Assembly: GCA_965275915.1 (NCBI GenBank)
Contig: CBDHYI010000007.1
Span: 1,054,001 to 1,118,000, forward strand
Source: JBDWFY01 sp965275915
GTDB taxonomy: Bacteria; Pseudomonadota; Alphaproteobacteria; Rhizobiales; Stappiaceae
DNA length: 64,000 bases
Direction of reading: 5' to 3'
The notes beneath the pieces are model-generated. The model was not told the DNA's origin. It worked only from the letters and a program-made list of their open reading frames with translations, and did no database searches. Positions 8,343-16,519 of this stretch are shown here, piece after piece; the first letter of the stretch is position 1, and each line of letters opens with the position of its first letter. The translations under genes and the position numbers were made by a program.

Positions 8343-9377
8343 TTAGGCGAGGCATTCCTCAAAGCTCTTTTTAAGCGCATCGAAATCAAGATCCCGTCCG
8401 ATAAAGACCAGCCGGCTTTCCCGTTTCTCATCGGAACGCCACGGCCGCTGATGGTCCCCTTCGACGATCATATGGACACCTTGAAGCACATAGCGGTCGT
8501 CATCGTCGGCAAAAGACAGAATGCCTTTCAGGCGCAGAATGTTCGGCCCCTCGACCTGGGTGACTTCCTGTATCCAGGGGAAAAATTTGCGGGTATCCAG
8601 ATCGCCCCCGGACAGAGAAATGCTGCGAACGCTATGAGGATGTTCATGATCATGCGAATGGGTATGTCCGTGATGATGATGATCGTGGTCCTGGCCGTGC
8701 TCATGGTCGTGATGGTGCTCAATTTCCAGAAAATCGGGCGCGACGGATAGAATCCGCTGCAGATCGAACGCCCCCCGGTCGAGAACTTCCCTCAGGTCGA
8801 GACCGCACCGTTCGGCACGATGCACCTGGGCAAAGGGATTGATCGCGCGGATCTGCTTCTCGACGTCCTTAAGCTGGTCCGCCGACACCAGGTCCGTCTT
8901 GTTCAGAACAATCACATCGGCAAAAGCAACCTGATCCTGTGCCTCGTCGGTATCCTCCAGCCGCAGCAAAATATGTTTTGCATCGACAACCGCAACGACC
9001 GCATCCAGCTTGGCCGCAGCGCGCACATCATCATCCATGAAGAAAGTCTGGGCGACAGGCGCCGGGTCCGCAACTCCGGTCGTCTCAACCAGGATCGCAT
9101 CAAAAGATCCCTTGCGCTTCATAAGGTTCTCAACCGTCCGGATCAGATCTCCACGAACCGTGCAGCAAATGCAGCCATTGTTCATTTCGAAGATTTCCTC
9201 GTCCGTGTCGACGAGAAGATCATTGTCAATTCCGATCTCACCGAATTCATTGACAATCACGGCATAGCGCATGCCGTGTTTCTCGCTCAGAATCCGGTTC
9301 AACAGCGTGGTTTTTCCGGCACCCAGATAGCCGGTTAAAACGGTGACCGGGATCTGATCGGCAGACTCCGAACTCAT
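8343..9377 (-). CDS. COG0523 (CobW/ZigA-like) metallochaperone GTPase
   Basis: 344 aa. G1/Walker A is GYLGAGKTTLLN, the metal motif is GCICCTVRGDL (CxCC), Walker B region ETTGVADPAPV and base-recognition NKTD. Between the GTPase and the C-terminal CobW_C domain lies a very His/Asp-rich loop (HHHDHEHGQDHDHHHHGH and more, about residues 217-245). The family hydrolyses GTP to deliver Zn, Co or Fe to client enzymes. No cobalamin genes are near, so a zinc role (ZigA/YciC type) is more likely than CobW itself. Upstream gene of an operon with the WD40 protein. I found no convincing Zur box in 9378-9629. Confidence 0.92.
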   Translation of the reverse strand: MSSESADQIPVTVLTGYLGAGKTTLLNRILSEKHGMRYAVIVNEFGEIGIDNDLLVDTDEEIFEMNNGCICCTVRGDLIRTVENLMKRKGSFDAILVETTGVADPAPVAQTFFMDDDVRAAAKLDAVVAVVDAKHILLRLEDTDEAQDQVAFADVIVLNKTDLVSADQLKDVEKQIRAINPFAQVHRAERCGLDLREVLDRGAFDLQRILSVAPDFLEIEHHHDHEHGQDHDHHHHGHTHSHDHEHPHSVRSISLSGGDLDTRKFFPWIQEVTQVEGPNILRLKGILSFADDDDRYVLQGVHMIVEGDHQRPWRSDEKRESRLVFIGRDLDFDALKKSFEECLA

Positions 9378-9629
9378 GACAGGTTTCCTCTATGCATCGG
9401 TGCAGGTCTTTTCTCCAGCGCTCCGACCGATTTCGTCCGGTGGCCATGACCGGCAAACATGTTCCATCTCCGATAACGCGGCAAGAATCCTGAGGCAACC
9501 GCAAAGTTACCGGCGATCGGGATTGCTTTCTTCATTTGATCGCCCGGCGCCGTCACAAACTGCGGACACTGACGCCCAAACCGTGTATGTCTCAAAGAAA
9601 ATGCCGCTTCATCGGACGAGGAAACAGGA

Positions 9630-10814
9630 ATGCTGAAGACAATTGCCGGTTTTGACCGCATCGGAGAAGAGAACGCGTTTGCGGTGCTGGCACGGGCAAC
9701 CGATCTGGCCGCACAGGGCCGCGACATCGTCAATCTCGGAATTGGGCAGCCGGATTTCAAGACGCCGGACAACATCGTGGAGGCAGCCATCCGGGCCCTG
9801 AAGGATGGACATCACGGCTACACACCGGCGACCGGTATTCTCCCTCTCCGCGAGGCGGTTGCGGCCGATGTCGAAAAGCGGACAGGGGCTCCGGTCTCTC
9901 CCGATCAGGTCCTGATCGTACCGGGTGGAAAAGTCACCATGTTCATGACCATCCTGATGTTCGGCGAACCCGGTGTCGACATTCTCTATCCGGATCCGGG
10001 CTTTCCGATCTACCGCTCCATGATCGAATTTACTGGGGCCCGGCCGATTCCCGTTCCGATCCGGGAAGAAAACGACTTCGCCTTCTCCGCTGCGGAAACC
10101 CTGTCCCTCATAACACCCCAAACGCGGCTTCTGATCATCAACTCGCCGGCCAACCCGACCGGTGGCGTGACGCCGAAAGACGAAATCGACAAGCTGGTCG
10201 CAGGTCTTGAGGAACGGCCGGACGTCGCCGTCATGTCCGATGAAATCTACAGCCGCATGACTTATGACGGTCAGCAACATGTTTCCCTCATGTCTTATGA
10301 AAGTATCCGGGATCGCCTCATCCTGCTGGACGGGTGGTCGAAAACTTATGCGATGACCGGCTGGCGGATGGGCTACTCGATCTGGCCGCTTGCCCTTTAC
10401 GACAAGGCGCGCAAGCTGGCGGTGAACGCCTGGTCCTGCGTCAACGCACCCGCTCAATTCGCGGGGCTTGAGGCGCTGACCGGCCCCCAGGAGTCGGTCG
10501 ATGCGATGATGCAGGAATTCGATTCACGCAGAAAGGTCGTTGTTGAGGAACTGAACGGGCTGCCGGACATGTCCTGTGCCACGCCGAAGGGTGCATTCTA
10601 TGCGTTTCCCAACATTACCCGTACCGGCTGGCGGGCGAAGCCGCTTGCCTCGGCCCTCTTGGAGGACGCGGGCGTTGCCACCATCGGAGGGCCGGATTTT
10701 GGTGTCCATGGCGAAGGTTATATCCGCTTGTCCTATGCCAACTCCACGGAAAACATCAGAAAGGCAATCGCCAGAATGAGAGAATTTCTGGCCGCAGCCA
10801 GACCGGATTGCTGA
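9630..10814 (+). CDS. Class I/II PLP-dependent aminotransferase
   Basis: 394 aa; the ATG at 9630 follows AGGAAACAGGA. Fold type I signatures are IGQPDFKTPDNI near the N-terminus, NSPANPTGGV for substrate/PLP binding, the SDEIYSRM Asp that pairs with the pyridine N, and the Schiff-base Lys238 in SKTYAMTGWRMGY. Arg in the C-terminal YIRLSYANS would bind the substrate carboxylate. It resembles aspartate/aromatic-type aminotransferases of subgroup I-gamma. It is divergent from the COG0523 operon and convergent with the hydroxyacid dehydrogenase. The amino-donor preference is not readable from sequence. Confidence 0.9.
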   Translation: MLKTIAGFDRIGEENAFAVLARATDLAAQGRDIVNLGIGQPDFKTPDNIVEAAIRALKDGHHGYTPATGILPLREAVAADVEKRTGAPVSPDQVLIVPGGKVTMFMTILMFGEPGVDILYPDPGFPIYRSMIEFTGARPIPVPIREENDFAFSAAETLSLITPQTRLLIINSPANPTGGVTPKDEIDKLVAGLEERPDVAVMSDEIYSRMTYDGQQHVSLMSYESIRDRLILLDGWSKTYAMTGWRMGYSIWPLALYDKARKLAVNAWSCVNAPAQFAGLEALTGPQESVDAMMQEFDSRRKVVVEELNGLPDMSCATPKGAFYAFPNITRTGWRAKPLASALLEDAGVATIGGPDFGVHGEGYIRLSYANSTENIRKAIARMREFLAAARPDC

Positions 10815-10856
10815 ATTCAGGAAGGAGCTTTCCGCGTCTCTTTATCACGAACACTC

Positions 10857-11822
10857 CTACCTGCGCGGCCAGGGCGTCTCCGCCACCGGGGTGACCGGTC
10901 TGCCGTTTTCAAACCAGCTTTTGATATTGTCGACGACCAGTTGTCCCATCGCCCGCCGCGTATGGACAGTCCCGGACCCGACATGGGGCAGAAGCACCGT
11001 GTTCTCCAGATCGATCAGATCCTTCGGGACGTTCGGTTCGTCTTCAAAAACGTCAAGGCCCGCGCCGGAAATGACATTGGATTTCAACGCATCAATCAGC
11101 GCGTCCTGATCAACACTGGAGCCGCGTCCGATATTGATAAAGAAACCGTCCGCCCCCAAGGCCCGAAACGCCTCGGCGCCGATCATATGTCGTGTCGCCT
11201 CGCCGCCGGGCAGGATGGAAACCAGTATGTCGCAGTGATCGGCGAGACCGGTCAGAGTCTCGAAGTAAGCATAGTCGACGGGCTGTTTTCTCCGCCCGTG
11301 ATAGGCGATTGTCATGCCCATGGCTTCGGCCCGCCGGGCAATTGCCTGCCCGATCCGGCCAAGCCCGAGTATGCCCATGGTCTTACCCCGCAGGGTACCG
11401 GCCGTCAGAGGAAAATTGCCCTGGCTCGCCCATTTTCCCGCTCTGAGCCAGCGTTCAGCCGACCCGAGTTCGCGCACCGTCATAATGGTCAGCCCAAGCG
11501 CGGTATCGGCAACCTCTTCGGTCAAGACATCAGGCGTGTTGGTGACGATCACACCCTTTTCGCCCGCATACCGGGCATCGATGCTGTCATAGCCGACACC
11601 GAAATTCGAAACGATCTCCAGTTTCGGACACATGTCGATCAGCGCGGCGTCAACCGTTATATGTCCGCCCGCGACAATCCCTCTGATTGTCTCGGCATGT
11701 TCGGTGAGAAACCGGTCCGGATCCTCCGAAGACCATACATGCAGAAGTGCAAAATCGTCCTGCAGGCCTTCCAAAACGGCAGGCAAGGATCCGTTTGTCA
11801 TCAAGATTTCGGGTTTTGACAT
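10857..11822 (-). CDS. D-2-hydroxyacid dehydrogenase (hydroxypyruvate/glyoxylate reductase type)
   Basis: 321 aa from the ATG at 11822 (AGGTG upstream); an earlier in-frame start at 11885 would run into the LacI gene. The NAD(P) Rossmann motif is GILGLGRIGQAIA, followed by YHGRRKQ, whose Arg/Lys residues after the second strand suggest NADPH preference. The catalytic triad is Arg in NIGRGSSVDQ, Glu in FEDEPNVP and His in LLPHVGSGT. It would reduce a 2-oxo acid such as hydroxypyruvate to the D-hydroxyacid. The lacI-type gene lies 40 bp upstream on the same strand and probably controls it, which suggests sugar-derived substrates. Confidence 0.9.
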   Translation of the reverse strand: MSKPEILMTNGSLPAVLEGLQDDFALLHVWSSEDPDRFLTEHAETIRGIVAGGHITVDAALIDMCPKLEIVSNFGVGYDSIDARYAGEKGVIVTNTPDVLTEEVADTALGLTIMTVRELGSAERWLRAGKWASQGNFPLTAGTLRGKTMGILGLGRIGQAIARRAEAMGMTIAYHGRRKQPVDYAYFETLTGLADHCDILVSILPGGEATRHMIGAEAFRALGADGFFINIGRGSSVDQDALIDALKSNVISGAGLDVFEDEPNVPKDLIDLENTVLLPHVGSGTVHTRRAMGQLVVDNIKSWFENGRPVTPVAETPWPRR

Positions 11823-11862
11823 ATTGGTGCACCTGGAAAATTTCGGTTGTGGAGTTTTCAGC

Positions 11863-12936
11863 CTATCGTTTGGCCGCGGGGGCAAAAAGGGAGCTTTCGC
11901 GTATTCTCAATTCCGGCTCGAATAATATGCGTTCGCCGCCAAAATCATCACCGGAAATCTGGGCCAGCATCAGCGCGGCGGCTTTTTCTCCGATTTCTTC
12001 CGGTGCGTTCCACACGGATGTGAGAGCCGGTACGTGTGCCTCCGAGCCGTCATTGTCATCATAGCCGGCAATCGCGATGTCCCGGCCCGGCGCGACTCCG
12101 GATCGCCGCAGGCTCGACATCAATCCCAGTGCCACCATGTCGTTAAAGGCAAAGATGGCCGTCGGCCTGGGCTTGCGCGCCAGCAGCCTGGGAACAATTT
12201 CGCGTCCGTCGGCCTGTGTCATCAGATCGCTGACGTCAAACATCGCACCAACATCGATACCGGCATCACTCAGCGCATCCCGCCATCCGCGGTGGCGTTC
12301 TTCCCAGGCGGTCGTCCCCTGTCTTCCGCCAATGAAGGCGATCCGCCGGTGACCACGCTCCACCAGATGCTCACTCAACGCTCTGGCACCGGAATAATCG
12401 TTGCCGCGTACGACCGGTATATTGGCTCCCGGAACATCGCGGGAAATCAGCGTCATCGGCAGCCCTTGCGCCGATGTCATCGCAATATCATCCGATGTGG
12501 TGCCGACCGAGGGACACAGGATCAGGCCGTCGGCGCGATGCTGCATCAACGCATCGATAAAGGCCTGCTGCCGCTGATGGCTGTCCCGGTGATTACAAAT
12601 GAAGATCGTCTGCCGGTTCTTTTCCAGCTCACTTTCAAGGCTGCGAAATATTTCCGCAAAATAGGGGTTCTGAATGTCGTGTACCGCCACCCCCACGGTA
12701 TTGGTTCTGGATGTTCTCAAGCTCGCCGCCGAGCGGTTATAGATATAGCCGGACTTCTCGGCAAACTGCTTGACCTTTGCCAGTGTCTCTTTCGCGACCA
12801 GCGGCGAGTCGCGCAGAGCCAGAGAGACCGTTGCGGTCGAAATTCCCAGCTCATCTGCCATATGGCTGAGAGTCAACCGTTTTTGTCTCTTGCGTGCCGG
12901 CATATCCTGTTGATCAGGATCGTGGTCATCAGCCAT
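11863..12936 (-). CDS. LacI-family transcriptional regulator
   Basis: 357 aa. After a short polar N-terminal extension (about 20 aa) the HTH reads LTLSHMADELGISTATVSLA, then the hinge and the periplasmic-binding-like effector domain (RTNTVGVAVHDIQNPYFAEI to the end). It precedes the D-2-hydroxyacid dehydrogenase by 40 bp in the same direction, so it probably represses its own operon until a sugar or sugar acid appears. Candidate operators with an AACCG core lie just upstream (12950-12990). Effector unknown. Confidence 0.93.
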   Translation of the reverse strand: MADDHDPDQQDMPARKRQKRLTLSHMADELGISTATVSLALRDSPLVAKETLAKVKQFAEKSGYIYNRSAASLRTSRTNTVGVAVHDIQNPYFAEIFRSLESELEKNRQTIFICNHRDSHQRQQAFIDALMQHRADGLILCPSVGTTSDDIAMTSAQGLPMTLISRDVPGANIPVVRGNDYSGARALSEHLVERGHRRIAFIGGRQGTTAWEERHRGWRDALSDAGIDVGAMFDVSDLMTQADGREIVPRLLARKPRPTAIFAFNDMVALGLMSSLRRSGVAPGRDIAIAGYDDNDGSEAHVPALTSVWNAPEEIGEKAAALMLAQISGDDFGGERILFEPELRIRESSLFAPAAKR

Positions 12937-12949
12937 TCGGGGTGCTTTC

Positions 12950-12962
12950 TAAACCGATTTAA
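12950..12962. promoter_or_regulatory. Candidate LacI-type operator upstream of the lacI-like gene
   Basis: TAAACCGATTTAA is a near-palindrome centred on CG, the usual LacI-family layout. It sits 13 bp before the regulator's start codon. A second AACCG-containing site (GATTTAACCGGT, 12976-12987) follows 13 bp further. Autoregulation is inferred only from position and shape. Confidence 0.4.
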
Positions 12963-13221
12963 TGGTTGATTACATGATTTAACCGGTGTTGAGAACACAC
13001 GCAGTCTGACGAGCGGTCGAATAAAGTGTAAAACGCGACCGCAAACAGACTTTCCCGAATCGGATCGGCACTAACAAGAAGTGTGAAAAATCCGGGATAG
13101 CACATCAGGTCGCGACGAAGACCGTTCGGGCGGTCCCTACCCTAGACCTCAATCGCAATCAAAACCGTTGCATTACTGAGAGAAAACAATGCCGCGGCCG
13201 TGGGGATATCCGCCGCTTTTG

Positions 13222-13731
13222 TCAAGCCACGGTTTGCAGGGTCTTGTCTTCCGGCTGCACTTCATCGGCCGCATCGTCATCAAGCTCCGGATCTTCATCG
13301 GAAGTCGCAGCCAGGTTTTTTTCCACCAGCCGCAGCAGCTTACGCAATTTCTTGCGGTCCTTGTCTTCGATTCCCTTCAGCGCCTCCTTTTCAAGCCGCT
13401 TCCAGGCCCGGTCGACTTCCATCAGACGATCATAGGCCGCTTCGTCGAGGTAAACTCTCGCAAGACGTCCGTCGGTTTCAGAAACCTCCCGCCTGACGAG
13501 CCCTTGAGAGGAAAGACGGGTTACCATTTTGGTTACAGTCGGCGGCTGTACCGCAAGCGCAGCGGCCAGTTGGGACATGGTCTGTCCGTCCTCTACAGAG
13601 AGAACTTTAAGCACCGCCTCCTGCCCCGGATGCAATCCGATTCTCGAAAGATGGGACCCGGACCGTGCCCGATGAGCCTTCGCTGCCTGAGCAAGTCGGA
13701 ACGTGACGCTTTTTTTAAAGTTGAAAGCCAT
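13222..13731 (-). CDS. MarR-family transcriptional regulator
   Basis: 169 aa. The winged HTH runs about 30-110: LHPGQEAVLKVLSVEDGQTM, MSQLAAALAVQPPTVTKMV as recognition region, and the wing VSETDGRLARVYL with the conserved D-x-R. The C-terminus is an acidic, probably disordered tail (SDEDPELDDDAADEVQ) longer than usual for MarR (about 140-150 aa). It lies downstream of two NAD(P)H oxidoreductases on the same strand, separated by 138 bp with a good palindrome, so it likely has its own promoter. The inducer may be a phenolic or quinone, as is common in this family. Confidence 0.9.
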   Translation of the reverse strand: MAFNFKKSVTFRLAQAAKAHRARSGSHLSRIGLHPGQEAVLKVLSVEDGQTMSQLAAALAVQPPTVTKMVTRLSSQGLVRREVSETDGRLARVYLDEAAYDRLMEVDRAWKRLEKEALKGIEDKDRKKLRKLLRLVEKNLAATSDEDPELDDDAADEVQPEDKTLQTVA

Positions 13732-13806
13732 GATGAAAACCGTTTAGCAGAGCTACATGAAAGTTACATGACCGCCTAAAAAACAAAGTTAGCCGTCAAA
13801 AAGACA

Positions 13807-13824
13807 GTAAAAACAAAGTTTTAC
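13807..13824. promoter_or_regulatory. Palindrome upstream of marR-like gene
   Basis: GTAAAA-N6-TTTTAC, an 18-bp perfect inverted repeat of the size usually bound by MarR dimers, centred about 84 bp before the regulator's start. The core AAAAACAAAGTT (13809-13820) recurs exactly at 13779-13790, 30 bp away, so two dimers could bind on the same helix face. Autoregulation is inferred. Confidence 0.45.
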
Positions 13825-13869
13825 AACTTCAAACCCGGCGTCAATACAATTCATCACCTTTCTGAGCCG

Positions 13870-14457
13870 TCAAAAATCGGTGAGCTTTCTTTCCACTTTC
13901 TCAAGGTACCGCTTGCGGCGCTTCATGCTGCAGGTGTCAATTTTATAGAGCGCAAGATACATCGTCCGGCAGTTTTTCGCGCACAGAAACCGAATACCGC
14001 GGAGGATCGTTTTCTTCCCCGGCTCACCAACCACTTTTGACAACCACCAGGGCGCACCGCAAGTTGTAATGATGGCGATTTTCCTTACGTGCCGCATCTT
14101 CGAGCGTATAGGATGATTTTCGTCCGGCACTTCGAACGCGACGTGGGGAATCCACACCCGGTCAAACCATCCTTTCAGCATGGCAGGCAAACCGTACCAC
14201 CAGGTGGGATAGACAAAGACAAGCATCTCCGACCAGAGAATCTGATCGACCCGATCGCGAATGGCAGTCTCGTTCTTACCCCGCTCATGATAAAGCCGCC
14301 GTTCATGCGCGCTCATGACCGGGTCAAATCCTTCCTTGTAAAGATCAAGGAACTGAACTTCGTGCCCGGCCTGTTTCAACGCACGATGAACGGTTTCCCC
14401 AATCGCGGCGTTGTAGCTGTCCTCACACGGATGACAGAAAACCACCAGTGCCTTCAT
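13870..14457 (-). CDS. NAD(P)H-dependent oxidoreductase, flavodoxin-like fold (copy 2 of tandem)
   Basis: 195 aa. It opens MKALVVFCHPCEDSYNAAIG, the FMN/FAD-binding start of the NQO1/KefF/MdaB family, and has FVYPTWWYGLPAMLKGWFDRV (split here: FVYPTWWYGLP, then MLKGWFDRV), the second flavin site. It probably performs two-electron reduction of quinones or nitro compounds in the cytosol. Its ATG abuts the TGA of the upstream paralogue with no gap, so the two are coupled. The two products share length and motifs, pointing to an old tandem duplication and perhaps a heterodimer. Substrate unknown. Confidence 0.87.
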   Translation of the reverse strand: MKALVVFCHPCEDSYNAAIGETVHRALKQAGHEVQFLDLYKEGFDPVMSAHERRLYHERGKNETAIRDRVDQILWSEMLVFVYPTWWYGLPAMLKGWFDRVWIPHVAFEVPDENHPIRSKMRHVRKIAIITTCGAPWWLSKVVGEPGKKTILRGIRFLCAKNCRTMYLALYKIDTCSMKRRKRYLEKVERKLTDF

Positions 14458-15039
14458 TCAGAAGCGCTCCATCTGCCGCGCAACATATTCAAGAAACGCT
14501 TCCCGACTTTGCTGTGTCGACCGGTTCATGTCGTAATGCGCGTAGTAGAAGCAGCCAAATCGCGGACGTGCCAGGGTGCGCAAAAACCGCGTAACCAGTT
14601 TTCGCGGTGGATTGCCTGCAAAAAAGGCGCGCAGCCGGGTGCCGCCATAGGTGGTGACGGCGGCGACTTTCGTGATATTTCCAAGAGCAGGTACAACCTG
14701 GCCGTCCTGCATCTCAAAAGCGACACCGGGCAGAAAGATCCGGTCAAAAAATCCCTTCAGGATCGCCGGACAGCCGTAGTTCCAAACCGGAAAGACGAGA
14801 ACAAGCGCTTCTGCGGCCGTGAGCCGGTCGATATAGGGTTGAACAGCCGTCCGGTCCGCTTCAGGATCGTGATAACCGGTTCGTTCTTCGCAAGTCAGCC
14901 GCGGATCAAAGCTCTCGGCATAAAGGTCGCAGTCATCGACCTCGTGGCCATTGCGGGTCAGAGCTTCAACGACTTTACGGTGAAGAGCCGCCTGAAAACT
15001 GGTTTCAACCGGATGGGCGAAAACCACCAGAATGCGCAC
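14458..15039 (-). CDS. NAD(P)H-dependent oxidoreductase, flavodoxin-like fold (copy 1 of tandem)
   Basis: 193 aa. The N-terminus MRILVVFAHPVETSFQAALH and VFPVWNYGCPAILKGFFDRI are the two flavin-contact regions of the NQO1/KefF family. Paralogue of the next gene downstream, with which it shares overall layout, including CEERTGYHDPEADR against the ERRLYHERGKNE segment in the neighbour. It follows the FAD-oxidase gene by 70 bp on the same strand, so the pair may be the tail of that catabolic operon or a separate stress unit. Quinone or azo/nitro reduction is the family expectation. Confidence 0.87.
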   Translation of the reverse strand: MRILVVFAHPVETSFQAALHRKVVEALTRNGHEVDDCDLYAESFDPRLTCEERTGYHDPEADRTAVQPYIDRLTAAEALVLVFPVWNYGCPAILKGFFDRIFLPGVAFEMQDGQVVPALGNITKVAAVTTYGGTRLRAFFAGNPPRKLVTRFLRTLARPRFGCFYYAHYDMNRSTQQSREAFLEYVARQMERF

Positions 15040-15109
15040 GTCTTCTCCTTATCCAAAAACCGGTCAGGTCCAATCCATCAGGGTATCTTAGTTGGGTCAG
15101 AGCGGTCAG

Positions 15110-16519
15110 TCAGCCCCTCTGCAGCCCGGGAAACAGAAACAGCTTGTTGCTCCCAAAATCAAACTCCGGATCTTCCCAGGCAATCATTTTTCCCGGATTG
15201 AGCAGTCCCTTCGGATCCGCCTCGTGCTTAAAGGCAAGCTGTACGGCGTCGGTCTGTTTCATGCCGCCTTCCTCAAGCGTGTAGCGATGTGGGTTGAAGA
15301 TCGGACATCCATTGTCTTCGTGAAGCCTGATAATTTCATCAAGCCGCTCTTCGGTCGTGAAACGGACAATCGGCAATCCGAAGCAGGTTACTTTGCCGTC
15401 AAAACGTACGAACTCCAGATGGCCCGGAACTTCATCGCCGAACAGCTCGCTCATTTTTTCGACAAGATCGACCTGATCCGGGAACGGATAAAGGACCTGA
15501 AGATACGTAATATCGGAATCCACCCGCAGCCCGCGCAGGGTCGTATGGTTCCAGGTCAATTCATAAGCCGGCGGCAAAGCTTTCCGGTCTTCCTCGCTGG
15601 CTTTGTCCGAGCGGTAACAGAGCGTCGCCTTGGGAAACCGTTCCGTAAAGGCAGTAAATGCATCCATTGCAAACGGCGCGACCATCACCACACAAACGGA
15701 CTGCTCGGGCCTCAAAAATTTCTGATGGCGCAAAAAATAATCGTGCGGTACGGGCGCTGCGATAGGAGCAATTTCCTTGACCAGAAGGCCGTCCTGATTG
15801 CCAAGCGCGTCCCCGAAGGTCACCGAGTCCATAAACTCATCGAACCCGACAACGACATCCACCCAGTCATAGGCCTGAGTCAGCGGCATTTCCACTTCGG
15901 TGATAATGCCGTTGGTGCCGTAAGCATGCATCACTTTGTGAAGCTCTTCGCCGGTCATTTCCAACACGCGCGGTTCAGCTTCCATCGTAAGCACGCGCAG
16001 CCGGATCACATTGCCCAGGTCGCGCAACCCGCCCCAATTGATCGAGCCGACGCCGCCGGACCCGCCGGCAATGAATCCACCGACGGTCGCGGTGCGGTAG
16101 GTCGAAGGGTGGAGCCTTAACTCCTGCCCGGACTCCGCGCGGGTCGCGTCGTCGATCTCGGAAAGGATGGCCCCTGCCTCGGTCACCACCCTGCCCGATC
16201 CGATCGATTTAATCCGGTTCATATCGGCCAGATTGAGCACCAGTCCGCCCGACAGGGGCATTGCCTGCCCGTAATTGCCGGTCCCCGCCCCCCGTGTCGT
16301 GACCGGAACATCATGCTGATAACAGGCCTTGAGAATTCTGATGACCTCGGCTTCGTCCCTCGGCGTGGCGACAATATCCCCGGACACATGATCGAGCTGC
16401 TTTTTCAGAACCGGAGAATACCAGAAAAAATCCCGGCTTTTCTGCTTGACCATGATGGCATTGTCTTCAAGACGAATACCCTCAAGATCGCTTTTCAGGG
16501 CAGCAAGGTCAGTCATCAC
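15110..16519 (-). CDS. FAD-linked oxidoreductase (VAO/PCMH fold, GlcD-like)
   Basis: 469 aa. The FAD-binding PCMH domain has ATPRDEAEVIRILKAC, VTTRGAGTGNYGQAMPLSG (pyrophosphate loop) and TVGGFIAGGSGGVGSI. The C-terminal FAD-linked oxidase domain ends with the typical DPKGLLNPGKM. No Fe-S domain is present. It overlaps the amidohydrolase gene by 4 nt (16516-16519) and is the last gene of the importer/deaminase operon, so it likely oxidises the imported compound or its hydrolysis product. Relatives act on hydroxy acids and on N-heterocycles; the true substrate cannot be told. Confidence 0.87.
   Translation of the reverse strand: MMTDLAALKSDLEGIRLEDNAIMVKQKSRDFFWYSPVLKKQLDHVSGDIVATPRDEAEVIRILKACYQHDVPVTTRGAGTGNYGQAMPLSGGLVLNLADMNRIKSIGSGRVVTEAGAILSEIDDATRAESGQELRLHPSTYRTATVGGFIAGGSGGVGSINWGGLRDLGNVIRLRVLTMEAEPRVLEMTGEELHKVMHAYGTNGIITEVEMPLTQAYDWVDVVVGFDEFMDSVTFGDALGNQDGLLVKEIAPIAAPVPHDYFLRHQKFLRPEQSVCVVMVAPFAMDAFTAFTERFPKATLCYRSDKASEEDRKALPPAYELTWNHTTLRGLRVDSDITYLQVLYPFPDQVDLVEKMSELFGDEVPGHLEFVRFDGKVTCFGLPIVRFTTEERLDEIIRLHEDNGCPIFNPHRYTLEEGGMKQTDAVQLAFKHEADPKGLLNPGKMIAWEDPEFDFGSNKLFLFPGLQRG

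Noticed and set aside
9378..9629. Zur box before the COG0523 GTPase
   Set aside because: No convincing TGTTATANNATAACA-type palindrome could be seen.
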